From Bradyrhizobium sp. LTSP849 (GTDB lineage: Bacteria; Pseudomonadota; Alphaproteobacteria; Rhizobiales; Xanthobacteraceae), in contig NZ_JYMR01000011.1 of NCBI RefSeq assembly GCF_000938255.1, positions 79,524 to 143,523 of the forward strand: DNA of 64,000 nt. The letters are read 5' to 3'. Made by a program: the position numbers and the translations under genes. Below the pieces are notes generated by a model. The model was given only the letters and a program-made list of their open reading frames with translations. It was not told the DNA's origin and did not search any database. How positions within the stretch are numbered: the first letter of the stretch is position 1; the number at the start of each line of letters is the position of its first letter. Below are positions 18,467-25,444 of the stretch, piece after piece.

Positions 18467-18506
18467 CTTTCGTTTTTGATTAGATCACACCAAAAAACGA
18501 AAGCAA
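18467..18506 (-). promoter_or_regulatory. glp operon promoter flanked by inverted operator half-sites
   Basis: CTTTCGTTTTT (18467-18477) and its exact inverse AAAAACGAAAG (18493-18503), 15 bases apart. Read on the minus strand a -35-like TTGCTT (18501-18506) and -10-like TCTAAT (18479-18484) are separated by 16 bases, so the promoter elements sit on or between the half-sites. TTTCG-rich half-sites are typical of DeoR-family regulators of sugar and glycerol phosphate genes. The first start codon (glpD) is 34 bases downstream. Two further GCGAAAGC-like half-sites follow near 18520. Confidence 0.65.
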
Positions 18507-18607
18507 GATGAAAGAGAGGCGAAGGGAAGCGAAAGCGGAACTTTTTAGCAGGCAATCCGCCGCCGAAGCGGGCAGTTCAGACGGCGCTATGAGCAGCAAT
18601 ATTACTC

Positions 18608-18648
18608 TTGAATAGTCATGCTCCAACAAATTATAGTCATAATAGTCA
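18608..18648 (+). promoter_or_regulatory. toxin-antitoxin promoter with three ATAGTCA repeats
   Basis: -35-like TTGAAT (18608-18613) and -10-like TATAGT (18632-18637), 18 bases apart. The heptamer ATAGTCA occurs at 18612, 18633 and 18642, overlapping both promoter boxes. Such short repeats in front of a Phd-type antitoxin gene are the expected binding sites for autorepression. The region is AT-rich against its surroundings. Confidence 0.6.
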
Positions 18649-18665
18649 AACTGGTTCGTATTGCC

Positions 18666-18950
18666 ATGACCGAACGCAGCACAGCAACCGATCCGCTTGC
18701 GACTGACGACACCTGGACGCTTGCCAACGCCAAGGCACGATTGTCTGAGGTGATCGAGCGTGCCCAATCGGGCCCCCAGATCATCACCCGTCACGGCAAG
18801 CCCAATGCCGTGGTCGTTTCCGCCGAGGAATGGGAGCGAAAGACCGCGCGCAAAGGCACGCTGGCGGAATTCCTGTTGGCTTCGCCGCTGCGCGGCGCCG
18901 ACCTTGAGCTTGAACGCCTGCACGACGCGCCACGCGACGAGACGCCGTGA
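18666..18950 (+). CDS. type II antitoxin, Phd/YefM family
   Basis: A 94-residue protein with the Phd/YefM N-terminal DNA-binding pattern (TWTLANAKARLSEVIERAQ, then GPQIITRHGKPNAVVVSAEEWE). The C-terminal ~35 residues are the toxin-wrapping part. The start at 18666 is chosen because translation from the upstream in-frame codon would add a hydrophobic stretch encoded by the promoter region. Its stop TGA overlaps the toxin's GTG start. It should neutralise the PIN toxin and repress its own promoter. Confidence 0.88.
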   Translation: MTERSTATDPLATDDTWTLANAKARLSEVIERAQSGPQIITRHGKPNAVVVSAEEWERKTARKGTLAEFLLASPLRGADLELERLHDAPRDETP

Positions 18951-19372
18951 ACCTGCTGCTCGACACCAACGTACTGTCGGAGGTTCGCCGGCCGGCCCCC
19001 TCGCCGAAAGTCCTGGCGTGGCTTGATGCGATCGATGAGGATCGTGCGTTCATCAGCGTTGCCTCGATCGCCGAGCTTCGCCGCGGCATCGCATTGCTGG
19101 AGGACGGCCGTCGACGCGCCGCACTGGCCGATTGGCTCGCTCATGATTTGCCGACACGCTTTGCCGAGCGCATCCTGCCGATCGACCACACGGTGGCCGA
19201 ACGCTGGGGCGATCTGATGGCGCAGAGCCGCCGCAGCGGCGTTGCCCTGTCCGTCATGGATGGCTTCTTTGCCGCGACCGCGCTCGCAAACAACCTCACG
19301 CTCGTCACGCGCAATGTGAAGGATTTTGCCGCGTTCGGCGTGACGCTGCTCAACCCGTGGGACGACGCATAG
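18947..19372 (+). CDS. type II toxin, VapC-like PIN-domain ribonuclease
   Basis: A 141-residue PIN-domain protein of the FitB/VapC kind. The acidic metal-binding residues are in place: D6 (LLLDTNVLSE), E43 (SIAELRRGI), D105 (MDGFFAATA) and N123/D126 (TRNVKDF). The GTG start overlaps the antitoxin stop (GTGA). It ends 4 bases from the stop codon of the convergent glpR gene. All residues needed for RNase activity appear intact, so the toxin should be functional. Confidence 0.9.
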   Translation: MNLLLDTNVLSEVRRPAPSPKVLAWLDAIDEDRAFISVASIAELRRGIALLEDGRRRAALADWLAHDLPTRFAERILPIDHTVAERWGDLMAQSRRSGVALSVMDGFFAATALANNLTLVTRNVKDFAAFGVTLLNPWDDA

Positions 19373-19376
19373 GCCC

Positions 19377-20222
19377 CTATCTCAGCCGCACCACGGGCGA
19401 CGGTTCGGGCGCCGTATCCTGCGCATCGGCCTGGGCATCGTCGATCTCCGCCCCCTTCGGCATCGCCTCGACCACCTCGATGCCCTTGCTGTGGCAGATG
19501 GTGGCGAGGCGCTCGGGCAGCTCCTGGTCGGTGACGAAGGTCTGGATCTGGCTGATATGGGCGATGCGGACCGGCGCGCTGCGCCGAAGCTTGGTGGAAT
19601 CGGCGACCAGCATGACGGTGCGGGCATTGGCGATGATGGCCTGCGCCACCTGCACCTCGCGATAGTCGAAGTCGAGCAGCGCGCCCTCCTCGTCGATCGC
19701 GGACGCACCGATGATGGCATAGTCGACCTTGAACTGGCCGATCAGCTGCGTCGCGGTCGAGCCGACCACGGCGCCGTCGGCGCGCCGCACCGTGCCGCCG
19801 GCGACCACCACCTCGATGCGGGGATGGCGGTAGAGCAGCATGGCGACGTTGAGATTGTTGGTGATGACGAGCAGGTCCTCGTGCGAGGTCAGCGCGCTTG
19901 CGACCTCCTCCGTCGTCGTGCCGATGTTGATGAAGAGCGAGCAACCGTTCGGAATCAGCGATGCGGCCGCAGCCCCAATCGCCTTCTTCTCATCGGCCGC
20001 AACGAAGCGCCGCGCTTCATAAGCGAGATTTTCCACGCCCGAGGCGATGATGGCGCCGCCGTGGATGCGGGTCAGCGACCGGCGCTCGCAGAGATCGTTG
20101 AGATCCTTGCGGATGGTCTGTGCCGAGACTTCGAACCGGCGCGCCAGCTCCTCGACCATGACGCGGCCCGAGGCGCGCGCGATGTTGAGGATTTCGGCTT
20201 GGCGATGGGTCAGTCCGGTCAC
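19377..20222 (-). CDS. glpR: DeoR/GlpR family transcriptional repressor, probable regulator of the glp operon
   Basis: A 281-residue regulator. The N-terminal DeoR winged helix reads THRQAEILNIARASGRVMVEEL, then ARRFEVSAQTIRKDLNDLC; the rest is the DeoR C-terminal sugar-phosphate sensor domain (INIGTTTEEVA, ITNNLNVAMLL, VAGGTVRRADGAVVG, GASAIDEEGALLDFD, LVADSTKL). The GTG at 20222 is preferred because it gives the normal family N-terminus and GAGG lies 8 bases upstream; an upstream codon would add 24 atypical residues. The gene is separated from glpD only by the toxin-antitoxin pair. The likely inducer is glycerol-3-phosphate. Confidence 0.85.
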   Translation of the reverse strand: MTGLTHRQAEILNIARASGRVMVEELARRFEVSAQTIRKDLNDLCERRSLTRIHGGAIIASGVENLAYEARRFVAADEKKAIGAAAASLIPNGCSLFINIGTTTEEVASALTSHEDLLVITNNLNVAMLLYRHPRIEVVVAGGTVRRADGAVVGSTATQLIGQFKVDYAIIGASAIDEEGALLDFDYREVQVAQAIIANARTVMLVADSTKLRRSAPVRIAHISQIQTFVTDQELPERLATICHSKGIEVVEAMPKGAEIDDAQADAQDTAPEPSPVVRLR

Positions 20223-20324
20223 GGCAATGGCCTCAAATGAGAACGATGCATGGTGCGGCGGTTCGCGCCTTCGGTCAATGCGTGCGCGGATCACGGTTAA
20301 CGGATGAGCTCACCACGCCATTTC

Positions 20325-21011
20325 TTACCAAGTCATGGCGGTAGCGAGACGCGCCAGCAGCTCCGGATCGTCGAAGGCGCTTGCCGTCGCGACCGCGCCG
20401 GCGCCGACAAGGTCAGCATGGCTGAGGCTGGTCCGGATCCCGATGGTCGGAATGCCCGCCGCCGCGGCGGATTGCACGCCGGAGCGTGAATCCTCGAACG
20501 CAATCGAGGCTGCCGCGCTCGCACCGACGAAGCGCAGCCCCTCCTGATAGGGCAGCGGATGCGGCTTGCCATGCGGCAGTTCGTCACCGATCACGAGCGC
20601 CTTGAAGCGATGCGAGATGCCGAGGCCGGACAACAGAAGCTCAGCGTTCAGGCGTGGTGCGTTTGTCACCGCGACCATGGGAATGCCAGCGGCGTCCGCC
20701 CGGTCGAGCAGCGCCATCAAGCCCGGCAACGGCTCGATCTGCCCAACGACCAGCGACCGGAAAACCTCTTCCTTCTCGCCGAGGATCGCGGCGCGCTGGT
20801 CCAACGCTTCATCGGGCAGAAAGCGCTCGCCGATCGACGCATTGGAGAAGCCCTGCAGCTCCTTCGAGAAGCGCGCGTGATCGAAGGCATGGCCGCGAGG
20901 ACCGAGTACCTGGTTAAACGCCTTCAGATGCAACGGGTCGGTGTTGGCGAGCGTGCCGTCAATGTCGAACAGCAACGCCCTGCTCATCTCCTTGCCGATC
21001 GCCCCGATCAT
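20325..21011 (-). CDS. HAD superfamily phosphatase, beta-phosphoglucomutase-like
   Basis: About 228 residues with all HAD motifs: motif I LFDIDGTLAN (nucleophile Asp and acid Asp), motif II VAVTNAP, motif III GKPHPLPYQEGL, motif IV FEDSRSGVQSAAAAG. The cap domain is of the helical C1 type. It lies upstream of glpR on the same strand with a 102-base gap, so it may be cotranscribed. The substrate is unknown; a role with glycerol-3-phosphate or another sugar phosphate would fit the location but is a guess. Start uncertain: 21011 or 20987. Confidence 0.82.
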   Translation of the reverse strand: MIGAIGKEMSRALLFDIDGTLANTDPLHLKAFNQVLGPRGHAFDHARFSKELQGFSNASIGERFLPDEALDQRAAILGEKEEVFRSLVVGQIEPLPGLMALLDRADAAGIPMVAVTNAPRLNAELLLSGLGISHRFKALVIGDELPHGKPHPLPYQEGLRFVGASAAASIAFEDSRSGVQSAAAAGIPTIGIRTSLSHADLVGAGAVATASAFDDPELLARLATAMTW

Positions 21012-21165
21012 GTCCGTACTTTCCCGAATGCACAACGCATCGATGCGAAAGACGTATCAATAGCGTCTCGATCGCGCAATGACGCAAGCGCATGATGATC
21101 ACGCGACACTCGACAAAGCCGCGCGCGGCTGCAACACTCCATCCAAGATCAAAAAGGAGGAAACC

Positions 21166-21633
21166 ATGACGATCAACCGGCGCGACCTTGCTCTCTCGAC
21201 TCTTGCCGTCTCGACTCTTGCCGTCTCGGCGCTTGCGCTCACAACGCCTGCGCTGGCAACCTCGGCGGACGAAGAAGCCGTGGCGAAAAAGGTCGAGGCC
21301 TTCCGCCTCGCCCAGATCGCCTCCGATCCCAAGGCGCTCGGTGCGCTGTGCTGGGACGATCTGAGCTACAGCCATTCCAACGGCAAGGTCGAAGACAAGG
21401 CGACCTTCGTCACCAACGCCACCGACGGCAAATCAAAATTCCTGTCGATCGAGTATCAGGACCCGACCATCAAGGTCATCGGCCCCGCCGCGATCGTGCG
21501 CTTCCACTGGGTGGCGGAACAGGAAATGGTGGCCGATGGGAAAAAAGTGCCGACCAATCTTCACATCCTGATGAACTGGCAGAAGCAGGGCGACGACTGG
21601 AAGCTGCTGTCGAGGGCCGCGACGAAATTGTGA
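21166..21633 (+). CDS. exported SnoaL-like/DUF4440 (NTF2-fold) protein, copy with signal peptide
   Basis: A 155-residue protein: an N-terminal export signal (NRRDLALS, then repeated STLAV units, then ALALTTPALA before TSADEE) and an NTF2-fold domain (VAKKVEAFRLAQIASDPKALGAL, LSYSHSNGKVEDKATFV, IVRFHW, LLSRAATKL). The RR near the N-terminus could be a Tat motif. The start at 21166 has a perfect AGGAGG 7 bases upstream. The gene is tandemly duplicated; the second copy (21956-22348) shares the NTF2 domain closely but lacks the signal. Function unknown. Confidence 0.85.
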   Translation: MTINRRDLALSTLAVSTLAVSALALTTPALATSADEEAVAKKVEAFRLAQIASDPKALGALCWDDLSYSHSNGKVEDKATFVTNATDGKSKFLSIEYQDPTIKVIGPAAIVRFHWVAEQEMVADGKKVPTNLHILMNWQKQGDDWKLLSRAATKL

Positions 21634-21643
21634 TGCGTTCTTG

Positions 21644-21791
21644 CCCTCTCCCTGTGGGAGAGGGTGGCTCGTCGCGCAGCGGCGAGACGGGTGAGGGGTA
21701 TCTCTCCGCGAGAACCCCATTTAATTCTGAATTCGCGGACAGAACCCCTCATCCGGCGCTTCGCGCCACCTTCTCCCACAAGGGGAGAAGG
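21644..21791. repeat. CCCTCTCCC...GGAGAAGG palindromic repeat, copy 1
   Basis: Begins 10 bases after the stop of the first SnoaL-like gene: a CCCTCTCCC/GGGAGAGGG hairpin, then GGCGAGACGGGTGAGGGGT, a variable centre, and AACCCCTCATCCGGCGCTTC followed by CTTCTCCCACAAGGGGAGAAGG. Copy 2 (22363-22508) has the same order and the same position relative to the second gene. The 322-base stretch 21634-21955 contains this repeat and no gene. Confidence 0.85.
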
Positions 21792-21955
21792 AAAGTGCAG
21801 CAGCAACAAGGACTGCAAAAAATTCCGACCACGCTTTGGCGTCAGAAATCGCGCGGCCTGGCGCAATGCAGCGTATTGCGACGACGATTGCGACCTGACG
21901 CTCGACACAATCAAGTGCGGCTGCAACAGACGCAAGATCAAGGACGGAGGATATG

Positions 21956-22348
21956 ATGACACTGAATCGCGACCATGCTGCCACGACGGACCACGAGGCG
22001 GTGGCAAAGAACGTCGAGGCATTTCGCCTCGCCCAGATCGCGGCCGATCCGAAGGCGCTCGGCGCGCTGTGCGCGGACGATTTGAGCTACAGCCATTCCA
22101 GCGGCTTCCTCGAGGACAAGGCTGCCTTCGTCGCCAACGCCACCGACGGCAAAACGCAATTCCTGTCGATCGCGTACAAGGATCCGACCATCAAGATCAT
22201 TGGTCCCGCCGCGATCGTGCGCTTCCACTGGACAGCCGAGATGATGGCCGACGGGAAGAAAGTGGCAAACAGCCTTCACATCCTGATGAACTGGCTGAAG
22301 CAAGGCGACGAGTGGAAGTTGTTGTCGCGCTCCGCGACCAAGTTGTGA
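21956..22348 (+). CDS. SnoaL-like/DUF4440 (NTF2-fold) protein, paralogue without signal peptide
   Basis: A 130-residue tandem paralogue of the preceding gene, sharing most of its NTF2 domain (VEAFRLAQIAADPKALGAL, LSYSHSSGFLEDKAAFV, GPAAIVRFHW, LLSRSATKL). The region between the start (MTLNRDH) and the domain is shortened by about 24 residues, exactly removing the export signal, so this copy should be cytosolic. The upstream leader (GCGGCTGCAACA ... CAAGATCAA ... GGAGGA) and the downstream repeat are also duplicated. ATG 21956 is preferred over 21953 because of GGAGG spacing. Confidence 0.85.
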   Translation: MTLNRDHAATTDHEAVAKNVEAFRLAQIAADPKALGALCADDLSYSHSSGFLEDKAAFVANATDGKTQFLSIAYKDPTIKIIGPAAIVRFHWTAEMMADGKKVANSLHILMNWLKQGDEWKLLSRSATKL

Positions 22349-22362
22349 TTGCGATTCTTTCC

Positions 22363-22508
22363 CTCTCCCCCTGTGGGAGAGGGTGGATCGCCGCGTCGCG
22401 GCGAGACGGGTGAGGGGTATGCTTCCGCGAGCAACTCTCTCGCTTCCGAATGCGCCGATAGAACCCCTCATCCGGCGCTTCGCGCCACCTTCTCCCACAA
22501 GGAGAAGG
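22363..22508. repeat. CCCTCTCCC...GGAGAAGG palindromic repeat, copy 2
   Basis: Second copy of the repeat at 21644-21791, beginning 14 bases after the stop codon of the second SnoaL-like gene. The hairpin arms and the AACCCCTCATCCGGCGCTTC block are conserved; the centre differs. Confidence 0.85.
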
Positions 22509-22516
22509 AAAAAGGC

Positions 22517-22708
22517 TTACGCCGCTTCCTTCACATCCCCGTTAACCAGCTTACGTGCGGCGCGTTCGGCTTCGCGTGCGTTGCGGAAGAGCTGGCCTTC
22601 GAGGCGGTTGAAGCGGTGGGATGAGGCGAAGAAGCAGTAGCCTCCCTGGCTGCGAACGACGATACCCGCAGTCTGCGAATTAACTTCGATGATGTAGCTG
22701 TCCGGCAT
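22517..22708 (-). CDS. small conserved hypothetical protein
   Basis: A 63-residue basic protein (MPDSYIIEVNSQTAGIVV at the start, FRNAREAERAARKL near the end). It has a short beta-rich N-terminal half (YIIEVN, AGIVVRSQGGYCFFAS) and an Ala/Arg-rich helix. I recognise the type as a common small unannotated protein of Bradyrhizobium; no function is known to me. The ATG at 22708 has GAGGAAT upstream. A GGAAC-N16-GGTT sequence 30-54 bases upstream suggests a weak stress-response promoter. Confidence 0.72.
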   Translation of the reverse strand: MPDSYIIEVNSQTAGIVVRSQGGYCFFASSHRFNRLEGQLFRNAREAERAARKLVNGDVKEAA

Positions 22709-22737
22709 GGCCCGTTGATTCCTCAGTGCGGGCAAAT

Positions 22738-22762
22738 AACCAGATCTCTGCCCAAAGGTTCC
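22738..22762 (-). promoter_or_regulatory. weak EcfG-like promoter for the small protein at 22517-22708
   Basis: Minus strand: GGAAC (22758-22762), 16 bases, then GGTT (22738-22741). The alphaproteobacterial general-stress sigma factor EcfG recognises GGAAC-N16/17-CGTT; here the -10 has one mismatch. It ends 30 bases before the start codon, a fitting distance. Confidence 0.4.
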
Positions 22763-22927
22763 TTGGGCAAATCAGCCGGTTTCCACCCCGAATCGACGCG
22801 TCATTGAGTACGCCGGGACCTCATCCATTTTATGACTTGTTCTTGGCAAAGCCGCGACGCGTTGGCTCAGTCGCGCCGCGTTTGGCCGATGCTGGATGTC
22901 TTCGTGAGGGCGCAATGTCGCGCGCGG

Positions 22928-23338
22928 TTACGTCGCAATCGGCGTATCGGTGCGGCTGATCGGCTGCGGGCGGCCGTGATCGTCGATCGAGACGTAAGTG
23001 AAATTGCCGTCGGTGACGAGGAACGGATGCTCCTCCCTGCGTCGCAGCGCCCAGGCTTCCAGATGCACAGTCATGGATGTGCGACCGACACGCACGAGGT
23101 TGGCATGGACGGAGACGAGATCGCCGACATAGACCGCTTTACGGAAATTCATCGCCTCGATCGCGACCGTCACCGTGCGCGACTTCGCGATCTTTGATGC
23201 GAACACACCGCCGCCGACGTCCATCTGGCTGAGCAGCCAGCCGCCGAAGATATCGCCATTCGCATTGGTGTCGGCGGGCATCGCCAGCGTGCGGATGCAG
23301 AGATCGCCACTCGGCTCGGTGTCGGCCTTTTCGGTCAT
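22928..23338 (-). CDS. acyl-CoA thioesterase, YciA-type hotdog fold
   Basis: A 136-residue single hotdog domain: MPADTNANGDIFGGWLLSQMD contains the catalytic Asn/Asp region of YciA-type thioesterases, followed by KSRTVTVAIEAMNFRKAVYVGDLV and VHLEAWALRR. It hydrolyses acyl-CoA to free acid and CoA in the cytosol. Start ATG at 23338 with GAGAGG just before it. It follows the fadJ-like gene by 7 bases and is the last gene of the beta-oxidation unit, where it may drain surplus acyl-CoA. Confidence 0.92.
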   Translation of the reverse strand: MTEKADTEPSGDLCIRTLAMPADTNANGDIFGGWLLSQMDVGGGVFASKIAKSRTVTVAIEAMNFRKAVYVGDLVSVHANLVRVGRTSMTVHLEAWALRRREEHPFLVTDGNFTYVSIDDHGRPQPISRTDTPIAT

Positions 23339-23345
23339 ATGCCTC

Positions 23346-25442
23346 TCACTTGAAATTGTCCCAGCCCGAATCGGGCGCGAAGCGTCCGCCGAATCTCTCC
23401 GCCAGCGCATGCAAGGTGGATACCACGTCATCCACGCCGCGCGTGCGTGCGTAGTTCAACGGACCGCCGCGGAACGGCGCGTAGCCGGTGCCGAAAATCA
23501 TGGCACCGTCGACCATATCGGCATCGTCGACAATGCCCTCGCGCAACGCCGCCACGCAGACGTTGGACATCGGCAGCACCAGCCGATCGATCATCTGATC
23601 GGTGACACGCGGGCCGGCCTCGGGCAACGGCGACTTCTCAGCCTTGCCGTCCTTCCAGGTGTAAAAGCCCTTGCCGGTCTTGCGGCCGAGTTCGCCCTTG
23701 GCGACTTTCTCGCGCAGCCAGGCCGGCGTCGGCGGCAACAGATCGCCGAACTTGGTGCGCAGCATGTCGCCCACGTCAAGACAGATGTCGAGCCCGACCT
23801 GGTCGGCCAGCTCGATCGGCCCCATCGGCATGCCGAACTGTTCGGCGGCCGCGTCGATCAGGCGCTGGTCGGTCTTCTCGTCCAGCATCACCATGGCTTC
23901 CAGCATGTACGGCGTCAGCGCGCGGTTGACCAGAAAGCCAGGCGAGCTCTTCACGGAGAGCGGCAGGCGGTCGATCGCGCCGACGAAGGCGAGCGCTTCC
24001 TTCAAGACCTGCGCATCGTTGCCGTCATGGCTGACGACCTCGACAAGTTGCAGCCGCGACACCGGATTGAAGAAATGCAGGCCGACCAGCCGCTCCGGCC
24101 GCGCCAGGCCGTTGCGCAAATCCTGGAGCGGAATGCTGGAGGTGTTGGTCGAAAGAATCGCACCCGGCTTCATCTTCGGCTCGAGGCCGGCATAGACCTT
24201 CTGCTTGAGCTCGAGCTTTTCCGGCACCGCCTCGATGATGAGATCGGCGTTGCGAACGCCCTCGCCGTCCATATCGGGAATGAGCCGATCGAGCGCGTCA
24301 CGCACCTCGGTCGGTTTTCGAATGATCTTGCCGTAAAGTTCGGCCGCGCGCTTCACCGCGCCCGCGATCGGCTCGGCCTTCATGTCGGCGAGCGAGACGC
24401 GGATGTCATGCCCCGCGCACCAGGCCGCAATGTCGCCGCCCATGGCGCCGGCGCCGATGACGTGGACATGCTTGATCGTGTTGCCGGAGCCGGCCGCCTT
24501 CTTCATCTGCTCGCGCAGGAAGAACACGCGGATCAAATTCTGCGCGGTCGGCGTCACCATCAGCTTGGCGAACGACGCTTGCTCCGCCCTCAGCATCGCG
24601 GCCTTGCTGCCGCCATGGGTCTCCCAGAGATCGATCAGCGCGTAAGGCGCGGGATAATGTTCGCGCGGCGCGGCCTTCGCGGCTTCCGAGCGCATGCGCT
24701 TGGCGAGAAGTCCGCGGACCGGACCGAAATTGGCCGCGCGCGCAAGGAGGCCCGGACGCGCCTTCTTCAGCCGACCAAACAGCGCATCCTTCACGGCATT
24801 GCGGACATGGCGCTCCTGCGTCACGGTGTCGACGAGGCCGAGCGACTTGGCGCGGCGCGCATCGATGGTGCGGCCGGTCAGCATCAGCGCCATCGACTGG
24901 GTCGGATTGACCAGCGCGGTAAAACGTGCGGTGCCGCCGAGGCCGGGATGCAGGCCCAACATCACCTCCGGGAAGCCGAAACGCGCGCCGTCGATGGCGA
25001 TGCGCGACTGGCAGGCGAGCGCAACCTCGAGCCCGCCGCCGAGACAGAAGCCGTGGATGACCGCGACCGTCGGCAACCTCAAGGCTTCCAGACGATCGAC
25101 CACCGCATGCGCGGCATGGATGCGGGTCTCCACCATCGCGGGATCGCTGGCGCCGCGGAATTCGTTGACGTCGGCGCCCGCAATGAAGCCGGACGGTTTT
25201 GCCGAGCGGATCACGAGACCGGCGGGGCGCTCGGTCTCGATCGCGGCGAGCACGGCGTCGAACTCTTCCATCAATTCGGCGGATAGCGTGTTGGCGCTGG
25301 CGTCAGCGCGGTCGAACAGCAGCCACGCAACACCGTCGGCATCGCGCGTCAGCTTGAAGTTCTTGTACGGATTGTCGGCCACAGGTGGGGGTCCGAGCTC
25401 CAGCACACGGTCACCGAGCGCGGTCATGATCTTCGAATCCAT
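23346..25442 (-). CDS. fadJ: fatty acid oxidation complex alpha subunit (enoyl-CoA hydratase / 3-hydroxyacyl-CoA dehydrogenase)
   Basis: A 698-residue bifunctional enzyme. The N-terminal crotonase domain (residues ~15-200) has the CoA/oxyanion motif IAGADVNEFRG and CLGGGLEVALAC with the glutamates of the hydratase site near FGFPEVMLGLHPGLGG. The NAD-binding 3-hydroxyacyl-CoA dehydrogenase domain starts at about 325 (VHVIGAGAMGGDIAAWCAG) and the C-terminal dehydrogenase domains follow (FSGFLVNR-type SSPGFLVNRALTPYM, GMPMGPIELADQVGLD). Three bases after the thiolase stop, so translationally coupled. FadB versus FadJ naming is not decisive. Confidence 0.93.
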   Translation of the reverse strand: MDSKIMTALGDRVLELGPPPVADNPYKNFKLTRDADGVAWLLFDRADASANTLSAELMEEFDAVLAAIETERPAGLVIRSAKPSGFIAGADVNEFRGASDPAMVETRIHAAHAVVDRLEALRLPTVAVIHGFCLGGGLEVALACQSRIAIDGARFGFPEVMLGLHPGLGGTARFTALVNPTQSMALMLTGRTIDARRAKSLGLVDTVTQERHVRNAVKDALFGRLKKARPGLLARAANFGPVRGLLAKRMRSEAAKAAPREHYPAPYALIDLWETHGGSKAAMLRAEQASFAKLMVTPTAQNLIRVFFLREQMKKAAGSGNTIKHVHVIGAGAMGGDIAAWCAGHDIRVSLADMKAEPIAGAVKRAAELYGKIIRKPTEVRDALDRLIPDMDGEGVRNADLIIEAVPEKLELKQKVYAGLEPKMKPGAILSTNTSSIPLQDLRNGLARPERLVGLHFFNPVSRLQLVEVVSHDGNDAQVLKEALAFVGAIDRLPLSVKSSPGFLVNRALTPYMLEAMVMLDEKTDQRLIDAAAEQFGMPMGPIELADQVGLDICLDVGDMLRTKFGDLLPPTPAWLREKVAKGELGRKTGKGFYTWKDGKAEKSPLPEAGPRVTDQMIDRLVLPMSNVCVAALREGIVDDADMVDGAMIFGTGYAPFRGGPLNYARTRGVDDVVSTLHALAERFGGRFAPDSGWDNFK

Positions 25443-25444
25443 GG

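Noticed and set aside
23175..25286. Plus-strand open frame of about 700 codons opposite fadJ
   Set aside because: Arg/His/Asp-rich composition typical of a GC-rich antisense frame; the minus-strand enzyme is certain.
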